Origin: DATGIQ01 sp035295665
Lineage (GTDB): Bacteria > Planctomycetota > Planctomycetia > Gemmatales > Gemmataceae
Length of the DNA: 60,637 bases
Direction: 5' to 3'
Assembly (NCBI GenBank): GCA_035295665.1
Contig: DATGIQ010000114.1
Location: 1-60,637, forward strand
In this document: positions 41,999 through 50,114 of the stretch, piece after piece
How the letters are laid out: every line of letters starts with the position of its first letter
Numbering within the stretch: the first letter of the stretch is position 1
Notes under the pieces: model-generated
The model's database searches: none
Seen by the model: only the letters and a program-made list of their open reading frames with translations
What the model was told of the DNA's origin: nothing
Made by a program: the position numbers and the translations under genes

Positions 41999-44440
41999 TC
42001 AATCTCCCGGCCTCCCGCGCATGGGCGGAGGTTTTCTCAGGCCGCGCGCTGGCCGAAAGGCATAGTCCCATGCAGGTCCAGGGGGAATTTCCACCGCGAA
42101 GGGCTCGCCGATGAGGCGGTTCCACGCTTCCTTCTGTTCCGCCGTCAGCATATTGTGCAATCGTTCCCAGAGAGTTGTCCGGAACTCTTCGGGTCTTCTG
42201 CTGCCGTCGGGGTGACGGCCGCCGGGCCGGGGACCGCCGCGGGGCGGCCGGGGTGGGTCGCCCAGGATCGCCTCGATCTGCTCCACCTGTCCATCTGTGA
42301 GCCCGAGGGTCGCGATCACGGCAGGGCTCGCCAATGCGGCGGGACCCAGCTGCTGCAATTCAATCTCCTCGAGCCGCCGGTGCTGCTGCGGACTCAGCTG
42401 CTGCTCCAGCCGATGTTCCTGTTCGGCCAGCTCTTCGAGTTGAGCACGCCATTCCTCATCATTCGCATTGCGCGGGTCGCGCACGGCTTCGCGTCGTTTG
42501 TCAACCAGCTCTGCAACTTGCTGTCGCTGTTCGTGGGAAAGCTCGAGCTCTTTCTGGACAGCCGGCTGCACCAAGAAGCGGAGATGGCTGCGGTTGCGCA
42601 ATTGGCGTAGGCCCTGGTCGATTGCGCGAAGCCCCTTGAGATATTCAGGATCGGTGGGACGATCGCGGACCAACGTTTGCTGCACTTGCCGCGCCTGGTG
42701 CAGGGCCGCGGCCACGGCATCGGCGCGGGCGCCGATTTCCTGCAACAGATTCGCCACGCGCAAATGGCTGGCAACCAACTCTTCCCGCACCGAAGGATCG
42801 TGGCCGTGTTGCTCGATGAAGCTTTCGTAGTACTCGAGCGCAGCCTCCAGCAGCTTGCGGCGAATGTCCTGGACCGCCGGCTGGTCTGCCAACTCCTCCT
42901 CACTCACTTGTGCCAAAAAGTCCAGCATTTGCCGGGCTTGCCGGAAGTTCGCCTCCGCCAGGTCGCGCTGCGTCGCGGTGGCGCGCTGCTCCCGGGCGAT
43001 CAGCAAGGTGCTGATCGCGAAACCAATCGACGCCAGCAGCAGGAATGCGACGGCTGCGGTGGTGATTGCGCGGTGCCGCCGCGACCATTTGGCGGCTCGT
43101 TCCCACGGCGCGGGCCGCCGCGCCCGAATCGGCTTCTGATCCAAAAACCGCCGCAGATCGTCCGCCAACTCCTGAGCCGTGGCGTAGCGGTCCTCCACGC
43201 GCTTGGCCATCGCCTTGAGCACGATCGTTTCCAGATCAACCGGAATGGCTCGGTTCCGCTGGCGCGGTGGGCGCGGCTCATCGAGGGCGATCTGACGTAG
43301 CAACTCCTGCCTATCCTGGCCATCGAAGGCAGGTACGAGCGTCAGCAGTTCATATAGAGTTGCCCCCAGCGAGTAGAGATCCGTACGGTGGTCCACCAGA
43401 CCGCGGCGGGCCAGAGCCTGCTCCGGGCTCATGTAACGCAACGTGCCGACCAAATCGCCGGTCATCGTGAGTGCCGCATCGCTCGGAAACTGCGCCAGGC
43501 CGAAGTCCGCAACCCACAGGTGGCCGGTGATGTCCAGGAGCAGATTGCCCGGCTTGACGTCCCGATGCACCACGCCGCGCTGGTGGGCATGCTCCAAGGC
43601 CTCGGCTGCCTGGAAGCCAAACTGAGCCACCGCCTGGAAAAAGGCTGGACCGCTGGCGGAAGGAAATGTCGTGCCGGCCGTGCGCGGCGTGGTGGCAGCG
43701 TCGACAAAAGTTTCCGGGCGCTCGACGGCCGAAGGGAGGTACGGTCCTGTTGGTTGGTTGTCAGGGCGTCCTGCCATCCCCCCAGGACCGGCCAGCCGCC
43801 GCAGTTCTACGATGACGGCCGAGAGCGGCTGGCCGTCAATATATTGCATGGCGTAGAAGTGAACGCCGCGCTCACAGCCGACCGAGTAAATGGGCACAAT
43901 GTTCGAGTGATGCAGATGGGCGGCTGCGCGCGCCTCGGTCTTGAACCGCTGGAGCTGCCGGGGGTCCAGGGTCAGGGCAAACGGCAACACCTTCAGGGCG
44001 ATGCGCCGGCCAAGCGAGAGCTGTTCGGCCTCGTAGACAACGCCCATGCCGCCCCGGCCGATCTCGCGCACCAGCCGAAAATCGCCTAGAGGCGTAGCTA
44101 TATCCGACATGGCCGGGGCCGCCGCGCAATCTGCAAGCGCCTCGTCCAGCCGCGGCCCCACCGTGGTGACGAATTCCAGCGCTTCCAGACACTCGGCCAG
44201 GGGCCCGGCAATCGCTGCGTGGCGACCAAGGAATTCTTCCCGGCCAACCGATTGCCCGGCCTCCCGTGCACGGACATACTCATGCACCGCCTGGATCAAG
44301 CGCGGATCGTCGGGTTGCGGAGTCAGGGACCAGGAATCAGGAGTCAGTGAGTCCCGGGCGCTCCCCAGCCCCCTGGCCTCTGATTCCTGACCCCTGACCC
44401 CGGACTCCGGGTTCCCGGCTCCTGACTGATCTGGCTTCAT
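41999..44440 (-). CDS. Transmembrane Ser/Thr protein kinase with extracytoplasmic LTxxQ-like helices
   Basis: 813 aa. The N-terminal 45 residues come from a minisatellite-like insert. The PknB-type kinase domain spans about 120-440: REIGRGGMGVVYEA, catalytic Lys in ALKVLPF, HRDVKPGN and DFGLAQ are all intact. One transmembrane helix lies at about 475-495 (AVAFLLLASIGFAISTLLI). The outside part is entirely helical and carries several LTxxQ-like turns: LSHEQRQQ, LSPQQHRR, LTDGQVEQ and LTAEQKEA. These are reminiscent of Spy/CpxP stress sensors. Start ATG 44440 overlaps the sigma stop (ATGA), so the two genes are translationally coupled. Confidence 0.9.
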   Translation of the reverse strand: MKPDQSGAGNPESGVRGQESEARGLGSARDSLTPDSWSLTPQPDDPRLIQAVHEYVRAREAGQSVGREEFLGRHAAIAGPLAECLEALEFVTTVGPRLDEALADCAAAPAMSDIATPLGDFRLVREIGRGGMGVVYEAEQLSLGRRIALKVLPFALTLDPRQLQRFKTEARAAAHLHHSNIVPIYSVGCERGVHFYAMQYIDGQPLSAVIVELRRLAGPGGMAGRPDNQPTGPYLPSAVERPETFVDAATTPRTAGTTFPSASGPAFFQAVAQFGFQAAEALEHAHQRGVVHRDVKPGNLLLDITGHLWVADFGLAQFPSDAALTMTGDLVGTLRYMSPEQALARRGLVDHRTDLYSLGATLYELLTLVPAFDGQDRQELLRQIALDEPRPPRQRNRAIPVDLETIVLKAMAKRVEDRYATAQELADDLRRFLDQKPIRARRPAPWERAAKWSRRHRAITTAAVAFLLLASIGFAISTLLIAREQRATATQRDLAEANFRQARQMLDFLAQVSEEELADQPAVQDIRRKLLEAALEYYESFIEQHGHDPSVREELVASHLRVANLLQEIGARADAVAAALHQARQVQQTLVRDRPTDPEYLKGLRAIDQGLRQLRNRSHLRFLVQPAVQKELELSHEQRQQVAELVDKRREAVRDPRNANDEEWRAQLEELAEQEHRLEQQLSPQQHRRLEEIELQQLGPAALASPAVIATLGLTDGQVEQIEAILGDPPRPPRGGPRPGGRHPDGSRRPEEFRTTLWERLHNMLTAEQKEAWNRLIGEPFAVEIPPGPAWDYAFRPARGLRKPPPMRGRPGD
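44320..44430. repeat. GAGTCAGG minisatellite-like insert inside the kinase gene
   Basis: About 110 bases made of variants of AGTCAGGG and CAGGAATCAGGAGTCAG on one half and their complements (CTGATTCCTGACCCCTGA) on the other, so the block is also an imperfect palindrome. It codes for the low-complexity N-terminus (PESGVRGQESEARG and SLTPDSWSLTP) of the kinase in frame. Confidence 0.65.
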
Positions 44441-45060
44441 GGCGCATCCCCCAGCAAGCGCCGCAAGCGGGCCAAGGCGCGCACCCAAAGTTTTTCCACG
44501 CTGTCGAGGCTCCGGCCCATCTGGTGGGCGACCTGTGCGAATGGCAACCCTTGCAGATGTCGGAGAACAATGAGCTCGGCATACTCCGAAGGCAGTTTTG
44601 CCAGCGCATTGGCCAGAAGTACCGCTTGCTCGCGGCGGATGGCCCGCTGGCTGGGCGAACTTTGTTTGGCTACGAATCCCACATCCCAGGGCTCGGCTGA
44701 CCGGTCCAGTTCATCGGCCAGGGCACATTCCAGGCGAATGTTGCGGCCCTGGGTGCCGTAGTAATGCCGCACCAAGTTGGCCACGTTGAGGAGCAGGATT
44801 TGCCGAAGCCAAGTTACCAGCTCACCTTCGCTGTGACCGCGAAATTGTTCGAAATGGCGGTGCGCTTTCAAGAAAGTCTCCTGGACCAAGTCGGTGGCGT
44901 CCACCTTACTCTGTAGCCGCCGGCGGATTTGCAGCCGGGCGAGCAGCATGAGGTAGTTGCGGTACAGCTCCAGCAATTGGCCCAGGGCCTGGCGGTCCCC
45001 CGTCCGGGCCAGTGGGATCAGTTGCTCCGGTTCACCATTTACCGCGTTGGTCACGTGCAT
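44437..45060 (-). CDS. ECF-type sigma factor, planctomycete kinase-associated group
   Basis: 207 aa. Region 2 contains ALGQLLELYRNYLMLLARLQ, VDATDLVQETFLKAHRHFEQF and VTWLRQILLLNVANLVRHY. Region 4 has LPSEYAELIVLRHLQGLPF and VAHQMGRSLDSVEKLWVRAL. The long insertion between them and the companion kinase are typical of planctomycete ECF/STPK pairs, where the kinase is thought to control the sigma factor. ATG 45060 is the family-like start; ATG 45117 is possible. First gene of a four-gene operon. Confidence 0.92.
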   Translation of the reverse strand: MHVTNAVNGEPEQLIPLARTGDRQALGQLLELYRNYLMLLARLQIRRRLQSKVDATDLVQETFLKAHRHFEQFRGHSEGELVTWLRQILLLNVANLVRHYYGTQGRNIRLECALADELDRSAEPWDVGFVAKQSSPSQRAIRREQAVLLANALAKLPSEYAELIVLRHLQGLPFAQVAHQMGRSLDSVEKLWVRALARLRRLLGDAP

Positions 45061-45323
45061 GGTCCTGTACTGCTGACTTGTCTCCCTACCCTCAAATACA
45101 AACCCCTGGGTCTGCATTTTGGCTTGACAGAAAATGGCCAGGGCTGATGACACCCGCTAGTTGATTAGACACGGAATGGAGTGCGGAACCGCCAATCGAG
45201 CGCAGGATCGCGCGCCAAAACCCCCGCTTATTCCAGGTTGTTGGCGTATAAAGTGAAAGAAGCGAGAAGGTTAGAACGGCAGGAGGAGGGAGCGCGGTTC
45301 TGCGGCACCGATCGGAGACTTTC
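45061..45323. other. Upstream region of the ECF operon
   Basis: Non-coding as far as I can see. It should carry the operon promoter. A GGAGG-like stretch at 45280-45290 on the plus strand leads into no plausible gene. Confidence 0.35.
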
Positions 45324-45440
45324 TCATAAGTTCTTCATGTCCGACCTGGTATCCTTTTCCGAGTCGTTGTGAATGACGTGAGGACTGACTCGCACGAGGG
45401 AAGGGTCCGGGAGAGCGGACAGCGGAATGGTATCCGTCAT
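45324..45440 (-). CDS. Putative 38-aa small protein
   Basis: Starts MTDTIPLSALPDPSLVRVSP and ends RSDMKNL. A good AGGAGAGC ribosome-binding site precedes ATG 45440. It lies 28 bp after the protease stop on the same strand. No domain is recognised and the composition is polar. Reality depends on conservation, which I cannot test. Confidence 0.35.
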   Translation of the reverse strand: MTDTIPLSALPDPSLVRVSPHVIHNDSEKDTRSDMKNL

Positions 45441-45468
45441 GCTCTCCTGCCCTTTCTTTTTCCTTCTT

Positions 45469-47049
45469 TCAGCTTCCCTTTTCTCGCAGCGGTTTGCCGG
45501 ACTGAAACAGGTCAAGGCGGGACCGAAACGCATTCTTCTCGGTTTCGGAAGCCAGGTGAATTGCTTGCTTTTGCCAGCGAATTGCTTCGGTGAAGTTCGT
45601 ACACTCTGCGTAGGCTGCCGCGAGCGTGCTGAGATACGTCGCGTTCTTCCACCCCGATAACTGACACGCCTTGGTGGCGAATTCGACCGCACTCTTTCCA
45701 TCGCGGCGGTTTGTATCGGGACTGGCGGCCCAAACCCACGCCAGCGAATGGAATGCTGCGGCGTAGGGCGGATCGGGCAACAGCAGTTTCGTATAGTCCA
45801 GCTTGGCTGACAGTCTCATGCCGGCCTCGCTGTCCAATGGGTGATGGTCAGGATGCTCGGCTGTTTCTTGTGCATCGAGCCGGAGTGCCTGTTCAAAATC
45901 GTCAACGGCCAAGCTGTGTCTACCCATTCGGCTATGCAGCAAGCCCCGGTCGAGGTAGGCCAGTTCGTCTTTCGGCTCGATGCGGAGAATTGCATTGAAA
46001 TCGGCAAGCGCCAAATCCTCTGAGCCCTGCTGGGTGTAGGCGAGGCCTCTGTTGTACAAGAAGGGCGTGTCGCTTGGAGCCAAGTGCAGCCCTGCGGTGA
46101 AGTCCGCCACTGCCTTGGCCCATTCTCGGCGGCGGGCGAAAGCCGCGCCTCGGTGAAGATACGCGGCGACGTTCTGCGGATCGCGCTGAAGCACTTCGCT
46201 CCACCGAGCGATGCCCTGATCAGCCGGACCGAATTTGCGATCATACGCCTCGCGATCTCGGGAATCGATGGCCGAGCGCGGATTCAACAACCGTTGTGCA
46301 GCTTTCGGATGATCGCGGACGAGCCGCAGCACATCGTTGATTTCCGTGATATCTACGCACCATGCCCAATGGGCCGCGGGGTTGCTCATGGTAGCCACCC
46401 CGGCCAACTCGCCGCGATCGTTGACGACTGGGCCGCCGCTGTACCCCGGCCGGACGGAAGCCCGCGTCCGAACCTCGGCGACCATCGCATCCAGGACGCG
46501 CCCGTTCCGATGATCTTCGATTCGGCGGCTCGAGACTTGATGAACCGTTCCCGCGTTGTACACCCACAGCAGTTCGCTCGTTCCGGGGTTACCGATCAAG
46601 TGGATGTGCTCACCGGGAACAACGCTGTCCGCCGCCAACCGCATTGCCGCCGCCGCATGAGGCACGATTTCCAGCTCGATCACCGCCAAGTCCCGTTTCG
46701 GATCCATGGCTACAACCCAGCCGCGGATGGGGCGATCATAGCGGACATAATTCTTTTTGTCGGCAATCGCCAGGCTTCCGTGGTAGAGCGGAAATACGAC
46801 CTCTACCGACTCCTGGTTATCGACGACGTGCTGATTGGTGACCACAAGCTTGCGAGCCCGATCCACGAGGAAACCAGTGCCCATCTTGCGAAGCTTGTTC
46901 TCCTGGTAGACGCGGACCCAGGCGGTGGAGCGGAGAACTTGCTGGTAAATGGCGTCGGCGGTCCGTGGTTCTTCCGCCGCCTGGGTGCAAGCGGCGAGGA
47001 GAAAGAACGCCGACAAGCTAGCTGAAAGTTGAATTTTCCGATCACGCAT
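45469..47049 (-). CDS. S1C trypsin-like protease with C-terminal TPRs, lipoprotein
   Basis: 526 aa. The N-terminus ends in a lipobox FFLLAAC (Cys21), so it is probably membrane-anchored in the periplasm. The trypsin-like domain (about 40-240) keeps His in VVTNQHVVDN, Asp in PKRDLAVIEL and Ser in RPGYSGGPV (Tyr in place of the usual Asn before Ser). No PDZ domain follows; instead there are four or more TPRs (about 285-430 and later). An HtrA-like quality-control protease with TPR substrate recognition is the best guess. ATG 47049 is used; upstream ATGs overlap the GNAT gene. Confidence 0.85.
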   Translation of the reverse strand: MRDRKIQLSASLSAFFLLAACTQAAEEPRTADAIYQQVLRSTAWVRVYQENKLRKMGTGFLVDRARKLVVTNQHVVDNQESVEVVFPLYHGSLAIADKKNYVRYDRPIRGWVVAMDPKRDLAVIELEIVPHAAAAMRLAADSVVPGEHIHLIGNPGTSELLWVYNAGTVHQVSSRRIEDHRNGRVLDAMVAEVRTRASVRPGYSGGPVVNDRGELAGVATMSNPAAHWAWCVDITEINDVLRLVRDHPKAAQRLLNPRSAIDSRDREAYDRKFGPADQGIARWSEVLQRDPQNVAAYLHRGAAFARRREWAKAVADFTAGLHLAPSDTPFLYNRGLAYTQQGSEDLALADFNAILRIEPKDELAYLDRGLLHSRMGRHSLAVDDFEQALRLDAQETAEHPDHHPLDSEAGMRLSAKLDYTKLLLPDPPYAAAFHSLAWVWAASPDTNRRDGKSAVEFATKACQLSGWKNATYLSTLAAAYAECTNFTEAIRWQKQAIHLASETEKNAFRSRLDLFQSGKPLREKGS

Positions 47050-47156
47050 GGTTCGCCGTCTCTGCCCGTCTCGATCGCCTGTCCATGACAGGAATTTTGA
47101 GCCCGAAACATGCGCAAAAGGATGCACCATTCGGGCTCGGACATCCTGTCCTGTTG

Positions 47157-47747
47157 TCATCTTAGCAGCTTGGCTTGCAGATGTGTTCTTACGCTCGTCC
47201 ATTCCTCGTTCGTGATGCTGTACATCACGGAGTCCCGAATAAAGCCATTCTGTACGATCATGTGGTTGCGCAAGATGCCCTCGCGGACCGCTCCGAGGCG
47301 TTCGATCGCAGCCTGAGACTGAAGATTGCGGCGGTCGGTCTTCAACTGCACGCGCACGGCGCCCAGATCCTCGAAGGCGTGGCGGAGCAGGAGAAACTTG
47401 GCCTCGGTGTTAATTCCCGTCCGCTGCCACGCTTTCGCAATCCAGGTACTGCCGATTTCCAGGCGGCGATCCCGGCGGCTGATGTCCAGGTAGGTCGTGC
47501 TGCCGACGATGCGTCCCGTCGGTGCCTCGATCTGTGTGAAGATCAGCTTGGCCCCATCCGCTTGCGCTTGCAAGTCGGCGACCACCATCGCTTCCATCTC
47601 GGCCAGCGTGGTTGGCGGCGCGACGGGAAGCCACTGCCAAACGGATGGATCGAGATTCAATGCCGCAAGAAGCTCGGGAGCATGCCGAGGCGTGAGCGGT
47701 TCCAGCCGGACATGGCGGCCGGCCAACGATATCGGCTGCGGATCCAT
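47157..47747 (-). CDS. GNAT acetyltransferase, RimJ/RimL type
   Basis: 196-aa cytoplasmic acetyltransferase. N-terminal LAGRHVRLEPLTPRHAPEL, then the acetyl-CoA strand RLEIGSTWIAKAWQRTGIN and LGAVRVQLKTDRRNLQSQAAI, are characteristic of RimJ/L-like enzymes that acetylate protein N-termini or small amines. GAGGTG precedes ATG 47747. The substrate is unknown. An 8-bp inverted repeat just upstream (47776-47810) is too short to call a terminator. Confidence 0.9.
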   Translation of the reverse strand: MDPQPISLAGRHVRLEPLTPRHAPELLAALNLDPSVWQWLPVAPPTTLAEMEAMVVADLQAQADGAKLIFTQIEAPTGRIVGSTTYLDISRRDRRLEIGSTWIAKAWQRTGINTEAKFLLLRHAFEDLGAVRVQLKTDRRNLQSQAAIERLGAVREGILRNHMIVQNGFIRDSVMYSITNEEWTSVRTHLQAKLLR

Positions 47748-47826
47748 GGATAACAAGCACCTCACGAAGAGTGCGTAGTCCGTGCTCGGTGGCAGGCTGG
47801 CTACGGACTATGGACTACCCTGCTTG

Positions 47827-49566
47827 TTATTTTTTCCCAGGCCGCAGAATGTTCAAGAGCGCCTCGCTGGCTGCTCTTTGCAGCTCGAAGTTGCTGTCTT
47901 GAAGGAACTGGCACAGCGTCGGTACGGCTTCACGGGCGGCCGGACCAAACTTCCCCAGAACTTGGGCCGCGGTGAGCCGGACGCGGAAATCCGGGTCGCG
48001 CAGCGCCAACGACACTTCGGCGATGGCTTCATGCTCGTCCGGGTCTCCGATTGTTCTCAGGGCTCGAAGGGCCGCCAAGCGCAGCTCGGCGTCCGTCGAA
48101 CTGAGGGTTCGGCAAAGATCCGCCGTTGCGGGCTGGGCCGCCGGCCCCAGACGCTCCAGGGCAGCGACAGCTGCCAGCCGGACATCCAAATCACTATCCG
48201 TCAGGAGCAGTGCGAGCCGCAGGGCGACCACTTCCCCAGCGGCTGGGCCAAACTTGCCGAGAATCCGAGTTGCTCCCCATCGGACGAACTTATCGGGATC
48301 GTTGAGGGCTCCCACGAGTGCCGGGATAGCCGATGATGCGTCTTGTCCCAGGTTTTCCAAGTTGTCCATCGCTGACCGCCGCGCCTCGAGGTCCGCGCTG
48401 CTCAATTGAACCGCAAGGACTTGGACAGTACCCTGGACAGCCTCTGGATCGTCGGTCAAGGAGACGGCGGCAGAAAAGCTGGATGGCCGAATGATTTCCC
48501 CGGATGCGGAGTTTGTCCTATCGCCCGGTGGGCGCTGGGCCAGCGGCAAGAGCAGCTCACGCGGCAGGACCAAATCTTCCAAGACCCAGCCGATCCGATA
48601 GCGCACTTCGCCATCGGCATCTGCCAGCGCGTGCAGCAGTGCAGGCCCTTCATCCTTGAGGACCAACATCAACGGGACCAGTTGTTCCGCACAGCGTTGA
48701 AAGCTGTCCGGGTCTTCGCTGGCCTCGAAGGAACGCGTTGCCAGAAGGCGGGTGTGCAATGCCGTCGCCACGTAGCCGATTGCCTGAGCGCAACGGCGGC
48801 GGATCTCGGGCTGCTCGGCAGCCAGGCCCCGCGCCGCCAGATGCACGATCGCCTGTCCTGTGGCGACAAACGTGGACCAGCTTACTTCCACGCCGTCCGG
48901 TTCGGAAGAGCGTGTGGCCAGCTGGGCCTGCCACCGTATCCAGCAAACCAGGCCATCCGCGGCTGCGAGCCGAAGGTTGGGATCCTCGGCAGACAGCACC
49001 GCACTGAAGGCAGTAAGGGCCACGTCCGCACCGGGATCAATTTGTCCCAGGGTTCGCAAGGCTGTGGCACTGAGCTGGGTCTCACGGCTCCGGACTAACT
49101 GGAGAAGGTCAGGTCCGAAGCCGCGGGCGATGCCATGCTTGGTCCCGACGCCGTGGGTCTTCGTCCCCATCTCGGCCAGCAGGCTCAGCACGGCCAGACG
49201 GCTACTGTTATCACCTTGGTGTAGGACCTCCCGCACCGCGTGTTCGAATCGCCCGGCCAAGGCAATTCGGTTGGGAAGATCGATGGCTGCCACGCGGTGG
49301 TCCTGGTCTTGATCGCGCCATTCCCGCAGCACCAGAGCCCGGGCCAAGTCACCGACGCCATCCAACGCCTCTATCTGTGCTTTCAGGAGCCGATCCCGCG
49401 CTCCCAAGTCCCGAAAGGGCGCTTTCAAGATCAGACGAATTTCTTGAGCGGGGTCCTCTCCGGGCGGCTGGGCATACAACGGCGGCATGTCCCAGGACAT
49501 GGCTGCAAATGCCAGGAGCACGAGCCGGCGCTGCATGCTCGGAAGCATCCATTGGTGTTGGCGCAT
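47827..49566 (-). CDS. Exported HEAT-repeat protein
   Basis: 579 aa with a signal peptide (about 10-33, LVLLAFAAMSW). The body is a solenoid of HEAT/PBS-lyase-like repeats, clearest at the C-terminus: SAMDNLENLGQDASSAIPAL, RWGATRILGKFGPAAGEVVA, RLAAVAALERLGPAAQPA and RLTAAQVLGKFGPAAREAVP. A protein-binding scaffold in the periplasm is likely. AAGGGG precedes ATG 49566. Confidence 0.85.
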   Translation of the reverse strand: MRQHQWMLPSMQRRLVLLAFAAMSWDMPPLYAQPPGEDPAQEIRLILKAPFRDLGARDRLLKAQIEALDGVGDLARALVLREWRDQDQDHRVAAIDLPNRIALAGRFEHAVREVLHQGDNSSRLAVLSLLAEMGTKTHGVGTKHGIARGFGPDLLQLVRSRETQLSATALRTLGQIDPGADVALTAFSAVLSAEDPNLRLAAADGLVCWIRWQAQLATRSSEPDGVEVSWSTFVATGQAIVHLAARGLAAEQPEIRRRCAQAIGYVATALHTRLLATRSFEASEDPDSFQRCAEQLVPLMLVLKDEGPALLHALADADGEVRYRIGWVLEDLVLPRELLLPLAQRPPGDRTNSASGEIIRPSSFSAAVSLTDDPEAVQGTVQVLAVQLSSADLEARRSAMDNLENLGQDASSAIPALVGALNDPDKFVRWGATRILGKFGPAAGEVVALRLALLLTDSDLDVRLAAVAALERLGPAAQPATADLCRTLSSTDAELRLAALRALRTIGDPDEHEAIAEVSLALRDPDFRVRLTAAQVLGKFGPAAREAVPTLCQFLQDSNFELQRAASEALLNILRPGKK

Positions 49567-50114
49567 GGGCCGCCCCTTCCATGGGGTTCAGATTGAGCAA
49601 GGCGACCGGACAACTTGCGCAGTCCACAGCGACCGGAGAAGCAGGGTAATCGAGAACGCCGAACACTCCAATGCGGTGGGGCGCACCCGGTCCGTTCCGC
49701 CGCTCCAGTTCGGTGCAGCGCGCAGGGACGATTGGGCATGCTTTTATTCGAACGACCCGGCAGGTGATCTTGATCAAAAAGCCTCCTCGCAAGCTCGACC
49801 CTCGAAACTTGGCGTCGAATCGTCCACCGGGCGGTCCATCGCCGCAAGGATTGGATGGGTGTGCTGCTTTGGTCCTCCGTTAAGCTTATCCCTCGCTTTG
49901 CGATTGGGGATGTCGGCCCCGCACGTTGCTCAGAACCAAGCCAGGCCGCTGGCTGCCAAGCATCCAACCAGCCAAAGCCGTATCGAGCCACTGCACTCCA
50001 AATTCACCGCCAATTCTTGAGACTTCTTCAGGAAGAATTCATACAACCGCTGAGTCAGGCAACGAGATCCTTCGAGTCTCTCCGCGTTTCGCTCGACCGG
50101 AAAGGAACCCCCTC
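49567..50114. other. Divergent intergenic region
   Basis: 548 bases between the HEAT gene (minus) and the PHP fusion (plus). Overlapping frames exist but none has a ribosome-binding site or family resemblance. A weak plus-strand promoter candidate is TTGAGA at 50017-50022 with CATACA at 50040-50045 (17-bp spacer). Confidence 0.4.

Noticed and set aside
45181..45372. 63-codon plus-strand frame upstream of the ECF operon
   Set aside because: No ribosome-binding site at its start and no recognisable content.
47776..47810. TAGTCCGT/ACGGACTA inverted repeat between the GNAT and HEAT genes
   Set aside because: Only 8 bp of stem with a 19-nt loop and no U-tract; too weak to call a terminator.
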